32,432 nt of DNA from Candidatus Obscuribacterales bacterium (GTDB lineage: Bacteria > Cyanobacteriota > Vampirovibrionia > Obscuribacterales > Obscuribacteraceae): the NCBI GenBank assembly GCA_019752635.1, contig JAIELX010000023.1:1-32432 (forward strand), written 5' to 3'. The position numbers and the translations under genes are program-made. Positions 1 to 8,009 of the stretch are shown piece after piece. The notes below the pieces were generated by a model. The model was not told the DNA's origin. It saw only the letters and a list, made by a program, of their open reading frames with translations, and did not search any database. Position 1 is the stretch's first letter, and every line of letters starts with the position of its first letter.

Positions 1-7
1 GCACAAT

Positions 8-77
8 GAAGCGACCACATCCACCTCTGGAATTGAATTTCTGAAACATCTGTTTCAATCGCTACGCCTCTTAGTGA
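8..77. repeat. Left copy of 70-bp terminal inverted repeat
   Basis: This stretch is the exact reverse complement of 32363-32432. After one mismatch at position 78, identity continues for about five more bases. Inside it, 42-57 is a small palindrome with arms TGAAACA and TGTTTCA. Seven further bases lie outside the repeat at the left end, while the right copy ends at the last base of the window. It may be a dispersed repeat at which assembly stopped, or an inverted repeat flanking an invertible segment. No transposase or recombinase gene is nearby. Confidence 0.9.
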
Positions 78-220
78 CTACATACCGATCTTCCGCATCC
101 ACCAACACTGGAAATCAACACTCACACTCAAGATACAGGGACAAGAGTCGCTCCAGCCAAGAAACGGATGTACAGCAGCTCCCGGCTCTACGCCGCCGTT
201 TAGTAGCTGGTGGGCAAAAT

Positions 221-250
221 GGAAACGCAGAGGGTTACCTCTGCGCTTCC
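221..250 (-). terminator. Intrinsic terminator of the ubiquitin-like/Clp operon
   Basis: Read on the minus strand this is a 13-bp stem with one G-T wobble, arms GGAAGCGCAGAGG and CCTCTGCGTTTCC around a 4-nt loop. It is followed by ATTTTG. It lies 25 bp past the stop of the Clp ATPase gene, as expected for the operon end. Confidence 0.8.
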
Positions 251-274
251 ACCCGCTTTAAGCGGCCCTCACGG

Positions 275-2794
275 TTAGCCGTTGGCAGTCGCCGCGTTCT
301 CCGTGGACGAAGGAGTCGGCCGAGCCACCACTAGCGCACCGCCTTGCTCCGGACGCTGAACATCGAACGTCAGAACCGAACCGTCGACCAGAGCGGTCAA
401 TCTGTCTCCAGACTGCGCCTGACCGGACAGAATGAGGTCCGACAGAGGGTCTTCCAGATTCCGCTGCAGAGCCCGACGCATAGGTCGCGCACCGAACTTG
501 GGATCGTAGCCCTTCACGAGCAACAAATCCCTCGCCGAATCTTCCAGTGCCAGAGTCAGCTGCCGGTGAGCGAGCTTTTGCCGCGTTTTCTCAAGCATGA
601 GCTCAAGTATCGCCACCATGTCTTGGCGACTGAGTCGATTGAAACAGATCGTCTCATCGAGCCGATTGATGAACTCGGGCGGGAAGACGCGATGGAACTC
701 CGGTGCAATCAAGCTGAGCAACAGCTCCTGGCTTGCATCCTCCGACGCATTCATCAGCTTTTCGGCCGCCAGGTTGGACGTCATGACGATGACGGTATTG
801 CGGAAGTCGGTAGTCCGCCCCTGGCTGTCGGTGAGCCTGCCGTCCTCCATGATTTGCAGCAGCATGTTGTACACGTCGGGATGCGCCTTCTCGATTTCGT
901 CGAGCAGCACAACAGAGTAAGGACGCCGCCGAACTGCCTCCGTCAGCTTGCCTCCGTCTTCGAAGCCGACATAGCCGGGAGGTGCGCCAATCAGCTTCGC
1001 CACGGAGTGACGCTCCGAGAACTCCGACATGTCCAGGCGCACAAAGTCATCTTCCTTGCCGAACAGAAACGCTTGTAGCGCCCTCACGAGCTCCGTCTTG
1101 CCCACCCCGGTCGGACCGGTGAAGAGAAACGCGCCAGCGGGACGCTTCTCGTCTTTGAGCCCCGCACGCGCGCGGCGGATGGCCCGCGCCAGGGCGGAGA
1201 TAGCAGCCTTCTGGCTAATGACGCGCCTTTCCAGCTCCCCCTCCATTGAGAGCAAGCGCTTCGTTTCATCGTCGGTAAGTCGGCACACCGGAATGCCGGT
1301 CGCGAGGCTGACGACCTCGGCGATGTGCTCGCCGGTGACTTGCGGCAGCTCGCGCTCTACAGGAGCCGCAGCCTCTGCCGCAGCTTCCGTGACGGGAACC
1401 CGCCCTTCCGTAACATCCACTCCGGCATCCGTCAGAGCCTGCACCTGTCCGCCACCAGGAGCGGTGTCCGTGCCCGTCGTCGCAGCGGCGGCGGCAGCGG
1501 CGGCGGCAGCGGCAGCCGCCATTTCCACTTCCATCGCCACCTTGCTCGCCGCCTCGTCCAACAAGTCGATCGCCTTATCTGGCAAGAAGCGGTCCGCGAT
1601 GTAGCGCGTCGACAGCTCGACACACTGCGCGATGGCTTCGTCAGTGATCGCGACGCCATGGTGCTTGGCGTAGGTTTCACGCAGCCCGCGCAGAATCTGA
1701 ACAGTCTCCTCCGGCGAAGGCGGATCGACAGTTACCGCCCGGAACCGACGCGACAGAGCCGCGTCCTGATTCTCGATGAGCTTGCGGTACTCCGTCAGTG
1801 TGGTGGCACCGATAGTGGACAGCTCTCCACGAGCAAGCGCGGGCTTAAAAGCGTTGGCCGCATCCAGACTGCCTCCACCGGTCGCGCCCGCGCCAAGCAT
1901 CGTGTGCAATTCGTCGATGAAGAGAATGACCTTGCCGTCCTTCTTCACCTCGGCAATCAAGCGCTTCAGCCGCTCCTCAAACTGGCCTCGCAGGCTGGAG
2001 CCCGCCACCAGACCGGTCATGTCGATCTGCACGACGCGCTTTTCGGCCAACTTGCGAGGAACGCGCCCTGCAGCGATTCGTTGCGCGAGTCCTTCCACCA
2101 CTGCGGTTTTACCAACGCCCGGTTCACCGATCAAGACAGGGTTGTTCTTGGTCTTGCGACCTAGAATGCGGATGACCTGCGTCACCTCCCGCTCTCTGCC
2201 GATCACAGGACTCAGCTTCCCTTCACGGGCCAGCGCTGTGAGATCGATACCGAACTCGTCCAGCACACGGTTCTTCTTTTTCTTCTCGCCCGGACCAGCG
2301 GCGTCGTCGCCTCCGGCCGGCGCTACTTCATCGGCAGGGGCGTTCCCGGCGGAGAGAAACTTGACCAGTTCGGACTTAACGAACTCAACGTGCTCGGCGT
2401 TTGAGCCGGCAGTTGCAAGCGCAGACGCGACGCCGGTGTTACCCGTGACGAGTGCCAGGAGCATAGCTTCTGGTCCAAGCTGCTGCACCTCGTATCTGGC
2501 AGTGATATCACCAGCAGCGCCCAGCGCATCCGCCAGCTCCTGCGACATGAGCGCCTTCACTTCAGGAAGAGCGAACTCGTAGACTCGGCTCGGCCGGCTG
2601 CGGGCCTGAGCAGAGGACCGCAGAGATTCCGGGTCCGCCTTGACGAACTTGAGAATCTGCGCTGCGCGCGAGGTTCCTTCCAGCAAAATCCCGAGCGTCA
2701 AAGCAACGCCGTCAATGGCGTTGCGATTGATTTTCCGCGACTCAGCCGCGGCAAGAACGAACCCCTGCCGCAGCTGGGTGTTGATGTCGAACAT
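275..2794 (-). CDS. Two-ring Clp/Hsp100 AAA+ unfoldase, last gene of a ubiquitin-like operon
   Basis: This 839-residue protein is a class I Clp ATPase. Residues 1-150 look like a diverged double Clp N-domain. AAA-1 has Walker A GEPGVGKT (223-230), Walker B ending IDELH (293-297) and an RRF arginine-finger motif (349-351). AAA-2 has GPTGVGKT (560-567), LLDEIEKAH (630-638) and sensor-2 GARP (768-771). Where ClpB or ClpC carry a coiled M-domain, this protein has 13 alanines (426-438) and a low-complexity linker to about 485. Between MTSN (671-674) and PPEFINR (705-711) I see no IGF/VGF/LGF tripeptide of the kind ClpA and ClpC use to dock ClpP. Known Clp proteins thread substrates. Here the substrate is presumably modified by the operon's ubiquitin-like protein (inference). 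The gene starts 29 bp after the E1-like gene, with AGGA upstream of the ATG. The Clp/Hsp100 assignment is secure; the exact subfamily is not. Confidence 0.93.
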   Translation of the reverse strand: MFDINTQLRQGFVLAAAESRKINRNAIDGVALTLGILLEGTSRAAQILKFVKADPESLRSSAQARSRPSRVYEFALPEVKALMSQELADALGAAGDITARYEVQQLGPEAMLLALVTGNTGVASALATAGSNAEHVEFVKSELVKFLSAGNAPADEVAPAGGDDAAGPGEKKKKNRVLDEFGIDLTALAREGKLSPVIGREREVTQVIRILGRKTKNNPVLIGEPGVGKTAVVEGLAQRIAAGRVPRKLAEKRVVQIDMTGLVAGSSLRGQFEERLKRLIAEVKKDGKVILFIDELHTMLGAGATGGGSLDAANAFKPALARGELSTIGATTLTEYRKLIENQDAALSRRFRAVTVDPPSPEETVQILRGLRETYAKHHGVAITDEAIAQCVELSTRYIADRFLPDKAIDLLDEAASKVAMEVEMAAAAAAAAAAAAATTGTDTAPGGGQVQALTDAGVDVTEGRVPVTEAAAEAAAPVERELPQVTGEHIAEVVSLATGIPVCRLTDDETKRLLSMEGELERRVISQKAAISALARAIRRARAGLKDEKRPAGAFLFTGPTGVGKTELVRALQAFLFGKEDDFVRLDMSEFSERHSVAKLIGAPPGYVGFEDGGKLTEAVRRRPYSVVLLDEIEKAHPDVYNMLLQIMEDGRLTDSQGRTTDFRNTVIVMTSNLAAEKLMNASEDASQELLLSLIAPEFHRVFPPEFINRLDETICFNRLSRQDMVAILELMLEKTRQKLAHRQLTLALEDSARDLLLVKGYDPKFGARPMRRALQRNLEDPLSDLILSGQAQSGDRLTALVDGSVLTFDVQRPEQGGALVVARPTPSSTENAATANG
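1481..1519 (-). repeat. Imperfect GCN codon repeat encoding 13 alanines
   Basis: A run of GCN codons, mostly GCC and GCT on the coding strand, encodes alanine 426-438 of the Clp protein. It sits exactly at the junction between the two AAA+ rings where the M-domain is normally inserted. Triplet-unit slippage could change linker length without breaking the frame. Confidence 0.85.
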
Positions 2795-2823
2795 GATTCA
2801 GTTCCTCTCAGGTAACCGGCAAC

Positions 2824-3516
2824 TTAGAACTGGCGCTGCGTGAAAAGGGGAGGTCTGAGGAAGAAGATGATCTCATTGTCCAGGACATCGTTCGGAGTCT
2901 TGCCCTGTTCAATGGCGTGCCAGCGGATGAACTGCCAAACTGCCAACCCGGAGATAAACTCCGCAGTCGGACCTACCGATACCGATGCACCGCAGGCCGA
3001 AACCTCTGCGACCTCATCGCTGTAGAGTGTGCTTTCCCACCCTTTGACGTGAGTCGGTCGGGTCGGAACGATGGTATGAACTCGTCCCTGATCGCTACCC
3101 ATGCGCGTCTCGATCATGAGCTTGGTGCGCATCTTGTAGCGAATGCCCTTATCCCAGATCTCCTTGCGAGAGGCCATGCTGTCGGTCAGCAGGAAGACCA
3201 CGTCACCCAGCGCCTGCGTGCCGTCAACACGCTCATTGTGCGTGTTGATCTGCAGGCCGGTGTGCGCCTTGACCAGTGCGGCCAATGCGTCTACTTTGAA
3301 CGCACCGATGTCCGACTGACTGTAGGCTTGATTGGCGATGTTGTGAGCTTCGACCTTGTCGAAATCCCAAACGTGAATGTTCTCCAGTCCCAACTTTGCC
3401 AGAGCAAGGACGATGCGCGAACCGGTGGCACCGGCTCCAATGACGTCGATACGTTTGTTGCCGAAAGTATCACGCGAGAAGACGTCGATGTGACGAGAAA
3501 TGTCGATGTTGTTCAT
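2824..3516 (-). CDS. E1-like (ThiF/MoeB superfamily) activating enzyme
   Basis: This 230-residue protein has a Rossmann nucleotide-binding motif GAGATG (27-32) after a hydrophobic strand. An acidic WDFDKV segment (50-55) follows, then NIANQ and SDIGAFK (59-74), matching the adenylation region of E1/ThiF enzymes. Cys175, in SACGASVSVGPTAEF, is the best candidate for a thioester-forming or otherwise conserved cysteine. Family knowledge: such enzymes adenylate the C terminus of a ubiquitin-like protein. The arginine of the usual NLxRQ motif is replaced (NIANQ), and no CxxC zinc pairs are present, so it is a compact variant. The start MNNIDIS was chosen because the longer in-frame N-terminus (to 3618) is GC-rich and unlike protein. 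The gene lies 139 bp after the JAB gene and 29 bp before the Clp gene. Confidence 0.88.
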   Translation of the reverse strand: MNNIDISRHIDVFSRDTFGNKRIDVIGAGATGSRIVLALAKLGLENIHVWDFDKVEAHNIANQAYSQSDIGAFKVDALAALVKAHTGLQINTHNERVDGTQALGDVVFLLTDSMASRKEIWDKGIRYKMRTKLMIETRMGSDQGRVHTIVPTRPTHVKGWESTLYSDEVAEVSACGASVSVGPTAEFISGLAVWQFIRWHAIEQGKTPNDVLDNEIIFFLRPPLFTQRQF

Positions 3517-3609
3517 TCTTGAACAGCCCTTTTCTAAACGCGAGCGAGGACCGCCGGTACCGGTGGCGCATGACGCGCCCCGACCGGCTAAGCGGAGGAG
3601 ACAAAGAAC

Positions 3610-3645
3610 CGGCGGCAAGATTCCATTTCAAGAACCTTGCCGCCG
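3610..3645 (-). promoter_or_regulatory. Strong hairpin in the JAB-E1 intergenic gap
   Basis: A perfect 10-bp inverted repeat, CGGCGGCAAG and CTTGCCGCCG with a 16-nt loop, begins right after the JAB stop codon. It lacks a convincing U-run, so partial attenuation, RNA processing or 3'-end stabilisation is more likely than full termination. The rest of the gap (3517-3609) is GC-rich with smaller stems. Confidence 0.55.
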
Positions 3646-3655
3646 CGTGGCCGAG

Positions 3656-4882
3656 CTAGAGCCCTAGCAACCATTCCCAGAACCCCTTCTCCTCTCCTTG
3701 ATCCGGCTTAACGGCTTTTCTCCGCGGCGGCGAGTTCGGTGCGACACTCTTGTTCTCAGGCGGTGGAGACGAAGCCTGCGGCAACGGTTGTGTCGGCTGC
3801 GGGTTCGGCGGCACGGAGTTGCTCTTCTCCGCAGGAACTGGCGCGGCGGACGGATCACTCGATTCTTTGTCCGCGGAGATCACTTGCACATCGGCCGCTT
3901 TGCCGGAGCCACCGAAGAGCGACTCCAACCAACCGACCACCACCGGCGGTGTGCGCTCGGTCACCTTGGCGGCGAACTCTGCAAGCACTTCCTTGCGGAG
4001 CTGCTCGCTTGGACGAAGAACCTCCGGCAACCCGCCATAATTCACCGAGGAACCGCACGCAGAGGAACCGCATGAAGACGAACCGCAGTCGACAAGCGTC
4101 GCCACCGCAACCGCCTCCGCCGAGCCCTCCACAGCGACACTGACCGGCGAGGCAGTTTTAGGCGCGCCAGACGAACCGTGCACCTTGAACTGCGTACAAT
4201 CCAGAACTCGTCCGCCGTCAGCATCGAGAACGGCCCAGGGGACATCTTTGATGCGATAGCCCTTGTCATAGTAGTGGATGGCGAAGTCGGCACGCCCATA
4301 CTTGTTGAAGATTCCCCGAATGTACCAGGGCAATCCTTCACGGCCGAACCGCTCCATCGTGCGCTCGTCGGTGAACGACGGCCAGGTACCCATTCGCACA
4401 TGGGAGTGGCCCCAGAACCGCAAGCGATTCGCCAACTCCAGACCTTGATCGCCTTGCTCAATGAGCTCCATCACGAGTTTGTTCTGCCCGTCGACCGAAA
4501 GCTCCGTTTCGGTGGCAGTCACTTCCTGTTCGAGCAGGAAAACTTTGTCGATCAGGAAGTCCCCGCCAGCCACTTGCTCAGCGGTGCCGAGCCAACCGAC
4601 CTCTTTACCGGCGATTTCCACGAACAGAAGCATTCGCCTGAACGCATCCGCCGAAAGGTAGATGGTGGGACTGGCGGCGATCAGCTCGGCGACAGGACGG
4701 AACGCGTGCGGATGCAATGGAGCATCGGACTGAAACATCCGAAACACGGGTTCCTTAGTCGGGTCATTGTCTTTGTCGCCGTAGCCGGGGACAAAGTCGT
4801 CACCGGCCGGCTCTCTACCGACGGGTTGCTCCGGTTTTGGACCGTCGGATGAAGAAGCTACACTGTTAAAGAATGGAATCAT
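3656..4882 (-). CDS. JAB/JAMM metalloprotease (deubiquitinase-like) with long C-terminal tail
   Basis: This 408-residue protein has a JAB/MPN+ domain at about 70-215. The catalytic set is complete: Glu94 in KEVGWLG, then GHSH (His159, His161), Ser169 and Asp172 in SFTD. Together they form the E...HxH...SxxD zinc motif of Rpn11/AMSH-type isopeptidases. The expected role is trimming the ubiquitin-like precursor and/or removing it from targets. Unusually, a Gly/Ser/Cys cluster follows (Cys266, Cys271, Cys276), then a Pro/Ser-rich tail (about 330-395) ending in an aromatic GFWEWLLGL peptide that could be a docking or membrane-contact motif (inference). The start MIPFFNS has GAGG about 8 nt upstream. 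It begins 10 bp after the stop of the preceding gene, indicating tight coupling. A start 21 bp further upstream is possible. Confidence 0.9.
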   Translation of the reverse strand: MIPFFNSVASSSDGPKPEQPVGREPAGDDFVPGYGDKDNDPTKEPVFRMFQSDAPLHPHAFRPVAELIAASPTIYLSADAFRRMLLFVEIAGKEVGWLGTAEQVAGGDFLIDKVFLLEQEVTATETELSVDGQNKLVMELIEQGDQGLELANRLRFWGHSHVRMGTWPSFTDERTMERFGREGLPWYIRGIFNKYGRADFAIHYYDKGYRIKDVPWAVLDADGGRVLDCTQFKVHGSSGAPKTASPVSVAVEGSAEAVAVATLVDCGSSSCGSSACGSSVNYGGLPEVLRPSEQLRKEVLAEFAAKVTERTPPVVVGWLESLFGGSGKAADVQVISADKESSDPSAAPVPAEKSNSVPPNPQPTQPLPQASSPPPENKSVAPNSPPRRKAVKPDQGEEKGFWEWLLGL

Positions 4883-4892
4883 TGCAACTTCC

Positions 4893-5816
4893 TCACTTCT
4901 CATAACGCTTAGAATTGCTGGTCGAAAGATGCCGCGACTCCTGCTTTTGCACCGCCGGCCAGCAGTTCAGATACTTACCGGCCTCATCGCTATTCACGGT
5001 TTGGATGAATTGGATCGCAAGCTCGGCAACCACGCAAAATTCCAGCTGCGCAATAAGCTGAATGAAGGTTTCCTGCATGTCAGTTGCGATCGGAGAACCA
5101 TCCTGAAGCACATAGGGTGCTTGCATGGACGGCTTCCACGCGTCAACCTGCCGCGTCTGGTTGTGCCAGCGAATCGGAGAAGCACTGCTGCCGGTATCAA
5201 TCACTATGAGAAATGAACCGATGTCGCGAGTCTCTCCATCGGGAGCCGTAGCGTGCAGCCCTACAGTGTGGACCAGGATGGAGCCGTTGATCACACGCAC
5301 AGCCGCCACTTCGGGCACGGCGCGTAAACGCCGATACTCCTGCGCAGCCAATGTACGCCGAACGTCGAGATCGGCCGAGGTTGACGCAAGGAAGTCCTTG
5401 CGGCTCAGCTCGGCATACTTTGCGCCCAAGCCCGGCATGAGCTTCTGCAGCTCATCCAAACTGGACTGAGCGCTATCCAGCTGCGACTTCAGTCGTTGCT
5501 TGGACGCTTTGATGTAGGCGGCACGAGCGCTGTCGGTAGCGGGATCTCTCGGCTTGACTGCCGGTGCGGCAGAACCCTTGATCGGCTCTTTCATCTTTCC
5601 GACTTTCACCACTGTACGGGTTTTAAGAACGACTTCCACCATGTCCTGAAAGTCCGTATTGGTCTCCTCGGCTTGGGCGTCAAGCAGTTCAAGCACCAGA
5701 GCCATCTGGTCATGACCAACAACGATGTCCTGGTTCCAGTCGTAGAAGATAACCCCGTTCTCGCTCAGCTTGCGTCGCTGCGCCTCGTCGATGCGTTTCA
5801 GAATACAACTCTTCAT
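4893..5816 (-). CDS. E2-like protein lacking the catalytic cysteine (UEV-like partner)
   Basis: This 307-residue protein has an N-terminal alpha/beta region (1-75), a charged linker, a predicted coiled coil (about 96-140) and a C-terminal domain (155-290). The C-terminal domain is clearly related to the end of the neighbouring 690-residue E2-like protein: both share the pattern IGxFxIxI, IxWxNxTRxV, APxV, AxELAIxFxxxVN and WP. The active-site loop reads APYVLQDGSPIATD, against APHVNSEGLACLGS in the partner, so the Cys position is Ile243. E2 variants without cysteine (UEVs such as Mms2) act as partners of an active E2, and the pairing here suggests the same (inference). The ATG overlaps the upstream stop codon by one base (TAATG) and is preceded by AAGGGG, so the two E2-like proteins should be co-translated. 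No transmembrane segment is seen. Confidence 0.78.
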   Translation of the reverse strand: MKSCILKRIDEAQRRKLSENGVIFYDWNQDIVVGHDQMALVLELLDAQAEETNTDFQDMVEVVLKTRTVVKVGKMKEPIKGSAAPAVKPRDPATDSARAAYIKASKQRLKSQLDSAQSSLDELQKLMPGLGAKYAELSRKDFLASTSADLDVRRTLAAQEYRRLRAVPEVAAVRVINGSILVHTVGLHATAPDGETRDIGSFLIVIDTGSSASPIRWHNQTRQVDAWKPSMQAPYVLQDGSPIATDMQETFIQLIAQLEFCVVAELAIQFIQTVNSDEAGKYLNCWPAVQKQESRHLSTSNSKRYEK

Positions 5817-7888
5817 TACGCGTCCCCTTTCTGCGGCAAAGGCGCGACAGGCACCACCGGCCACTTGCTGATGTGCTGCCCCCAGCTATCATTGACGTTA
5901 ACAGACTCGACGAAGGCAATTGCCAATTCGATTGCTGCACCGTAGTGCCGGCTGCGAAGGAGCATATGCACTTCGTCCTTAGCCGAACCGAGGCAAGCCA
6001 ACCCCTCGCTGTTGACGTGAGGAGCGTTCATAAGACCGTGGGGAGTCTTTACCAGCCGGGTCCTGTTCTTCCAGTAGATCGCCGCACCATCCACCGGAAT
6101 GTAGATGTCGAAGGCTCCGATCTCGTGCACGTTCTTCGTGCTCGGGTCCGTGCAGAAGATCGTATCGGTCTTAACCAGCAACCACGCATCCTTGTGGTAC
6201 TCGATCCCTTTCACCTTCGGAATCGCAAGCACGCCATCGAACTCGCTACCCAGCTCGGCGTCAGGTCCCATGGTCAGGCGGAACCAGTCTTTCTGCCTTG
6301 CAATGGTAGCCGCCAGACAACCGGAATACTCTTTGCGAGCACGAGTGAGAGCAACTCCCAGATGCTTGTCTGCTTTGGCACTCTCCCGCACATCCGGCGG
6401 ACACTGGCGAACGCATTCCGTGGTGAACCGGTCCGCGATTGCGTCTTCCAGCTCAGCTTCGGTGAGCGTCGGAAATCGCTCGATTTCCTCCCGCACATAT
6501 TGCAGCAAGCGAATAAGGGTTGCCGCATCGGCTCGAGTTCCGAACTTTATCAGTTCGTGCCCGACGTATAAGTTGCGATTCAACAGCTCTCCGACCAGGT
6601 AGCCATCGGGATCGGTCAGCGGCAACCCCATCGTCGAAGGGTAGAAGCTCGTACCGGTCGCACTCAGAGCGGCGCCGAAGAGCTTAGCCGGAGCCTTCGC
6701 CAGTGGTGTACCCGTAGGTCCGCTGTGAAACATCACATGAAACTTGCCGTCCCCAACCGGGCGAGAGGCTGCCCCATTCTTGTGCCAGACAACGATATCG
6801 GTACCGACCACCGGAAGCAGAAGTTCTGCAAACAGTGTTTCGATAACTTCTCGCCGTCGCCCGGAGAATCCCCGGCTTGTAACCTTGCGTTGAGCATTCG
6901 GTCGTGAAGCCGAGTTCTTATTCAGTTCGGCGCAAATCAACCGCAGCTTTTCCGGAACCCGAATCTCATCGGCCGCGTGCTGCAGCAAGCGAACCAGAAG
7001 CGCGAGCCCCGGGTTGCGTTTGCGATTTTGCAGCAAAGTGCGGAAGAAGCGGATGAGACCGCCATTACCCAGTAGCGTGTTTGCGCGCTTATCTTCCAGG
7101 TCCTGCCCCAGAATGTCCGGATGCAGGTAAAGATTGTTCTCCAAGAGTTCGCCGACAACAAATTGTCCGTCTCTGTCAAAGATTGGCATGCCGAGACCGG
7201 AGGGCTTCCAGGAGGTGGTGTCGGCCGCTACGGGTGCGCCACACAACTTGGACGGCGCAGAGACTCGGCCCTTATCCGCGGCAGCCGACCAGAAGAACAC
7301 ATGAAACGAGCTGTCGCTAATCGGCTCTTGCGCGCCCCAACCACTGTGCACGCGAATGTTCTTGCGCACCGCTGGCAGTAGCACTTCACGCACGACATCG
7401 CTCACGATCTCTTTGTCAGGAAGCGGTCCCGTATCGACTCGAAGACCGGCGGTCTCCTCGTCGGTTTCCGCAGCATAACGAAGAATCACCTCGTCCATGT
7501 CGTCAAGCGCCATCGGCACGCACCAGACTACCGTTGCTTTCAGCTGCGCAAGCGCTGCGCGCAATTGCTTGCCCGAGATGCTCACACCGGCCAGCTGACT
7601 TGGAGCAAGTTTTTCGTAGAGTGGAATGTCCGCATCTTCGACCTTGTTGCCAGTGACCGTGAAGGGCACATTGGCAGACTTGAGCGCCTCAATCTGAGCG
7701 TCAGTCAAATAACGAATCAAGTAGTCCTTGTTCGAGTGCGGGCGAAATCCGGAGTGGCGACGGCTCAAGATGAAACCGAGTCCCAGGAGAAACACCAACA
7801 GCGAACCGGCGCAGATGCCAATGCTGAGGGCGTCCACAGGGATCGCGATACTACCGATCACGAAGGAGAGAGCCGAGAAATCGGTCAT
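5816..7888 (-). CDS. Membrane-anchored E2-like conjugating enzyme with internal domain duplication
   Basis: This 690-residue protein begins with one hydrophobic helix (about 21-41) followed by SRRHSGFR. That arrangement predicts a cytoplasmic body anchored by its N-terminus. Residues about 160-310 and 345-470 are two copies of a domain I do not recognise: each contains FHVxF, an APxKLxGA motif, a DxDGxxVGELLxxNLY motif and a leucine-rich helix LxRLLQ. The C-terminal domain (about 515-680) matches the bacterial E2/UBC-like pattern, with NAPHV, GLACLGS, a long helix ending AIAFVESVN, and a WP near the end. Cys632 is the predicted thioester cysteine. The expected role is to take the ubiquitin-like protein from the E1 and pass it to targets. 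AAGGA lies 8 nt upstream of the ATG. Transcription from the ubiquitin-like gene crosses a 163-bp gap with two hairpins. Confidence 0.82.
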   Translation of the reverse strand: MTDFSALSFVIGSIAIPVDALSIGICAGSLLVFLLGLGFILSRRHSGFRPHSNKDYLIRYLTDAQIEALKSANVPFTVTGNKVEDADIPLYEKLAPSQLAGVSISGKQLRAALAQLKATVVWCVPMALDDMDEVILRYAAETDEETAGLRVDTGPLPDKEIVSDVVREVLLPAVRKNIRVHSGWGAQEPISDSSFHVFFWSAAADKGRVSAPSKLCGAPVAADTTSWKPSGLGMPIFDRDGQFVVGELLENNLYLHPDILGQDLEDKRANTLLGNGGLIRFFRTLLQNRKRNPGLALLVRLLQHAADEIRVPEKLRLICAELNKNSASRPNAQRKVTSRGFSGRRREVIETLFAELLLPVVGTDIVVWHKNGAASRPVGDGKFHVMFHSGPTGTPLAKAPAKLFGAALSATGTSFYPSTMGLPLTDPDGYLVGELLNRNLYVGHELIKFGTRADAATLIRLLQYVREEIERFPTLTEAELEDAIADRFTTECVRQCPPDVRESAKADKHLGVALTRARKEYSGCLAATIARQKDWFRLTMGPDAELGSEFDGVLAIPKVKGIEYHKDAWLLVKTDTIFCTDPSTKNVHEIGAFDIYIPVDGAAIYWKNRTRLVKTPHGLMNAPHVNSEGLACLGSAKDEVHMLLRSRHYGAAIELAIAFVESVNVNDSWGQHISKWPVVPVAPLPQKGDA

Positions 7889-7905
7889 TTAGCTATCCTT
7901 TCCAA

Positions 7906-7933
7906 AGTCGCCACTCCCTATGGAGCGGCGACT
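7906..7933 (-). promoter_or_regulatory. Hairpin just upstream of the E2-like ribosome binding site
   Basis: AGTCGCC and GGCGACT form a 7-bp outer stem. After one mismatch, CTCC and GGAG extend it around a 4-nt loop. The AAGGA ribosome binding site of the 690-residue E2-like gene follows within about 10 nt. The hairpin could tune translation or mark an RNA-processing site. Confidence 0.5.
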
Positions 7934-8009
7934 CGGTAAACGGCAGAGCGAAAGGAGAGTCGGAAAGGAGTTTGCCTTATCGCTAGCGCGATCTGGCAAG
8001 CACGGCATC

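Noticed and set aside
74..334. 86-residue ORF at the left end
   Set aside because: It overlaps the inverted repeat, the terminator and the end of the Clp gene, with no ribosome binding site and no protein-like composition.
344..1604. Long plus-strand ORFs inside the Clp gene
   Set aside because: They are antisense to conserved AAA+ motifs, rich in Arg and Ser, and arise from the high-GC codon pattern of the true gene.
3517..3618. 34-residue N-terminal extension of the E1-like protein
   Set aside because: The sequence is GC-rich, Cys/Gly/Arg-rich and overlaps stems in the intergenic gap. The shorter start begins close to the Rossmann fold, as in the family.
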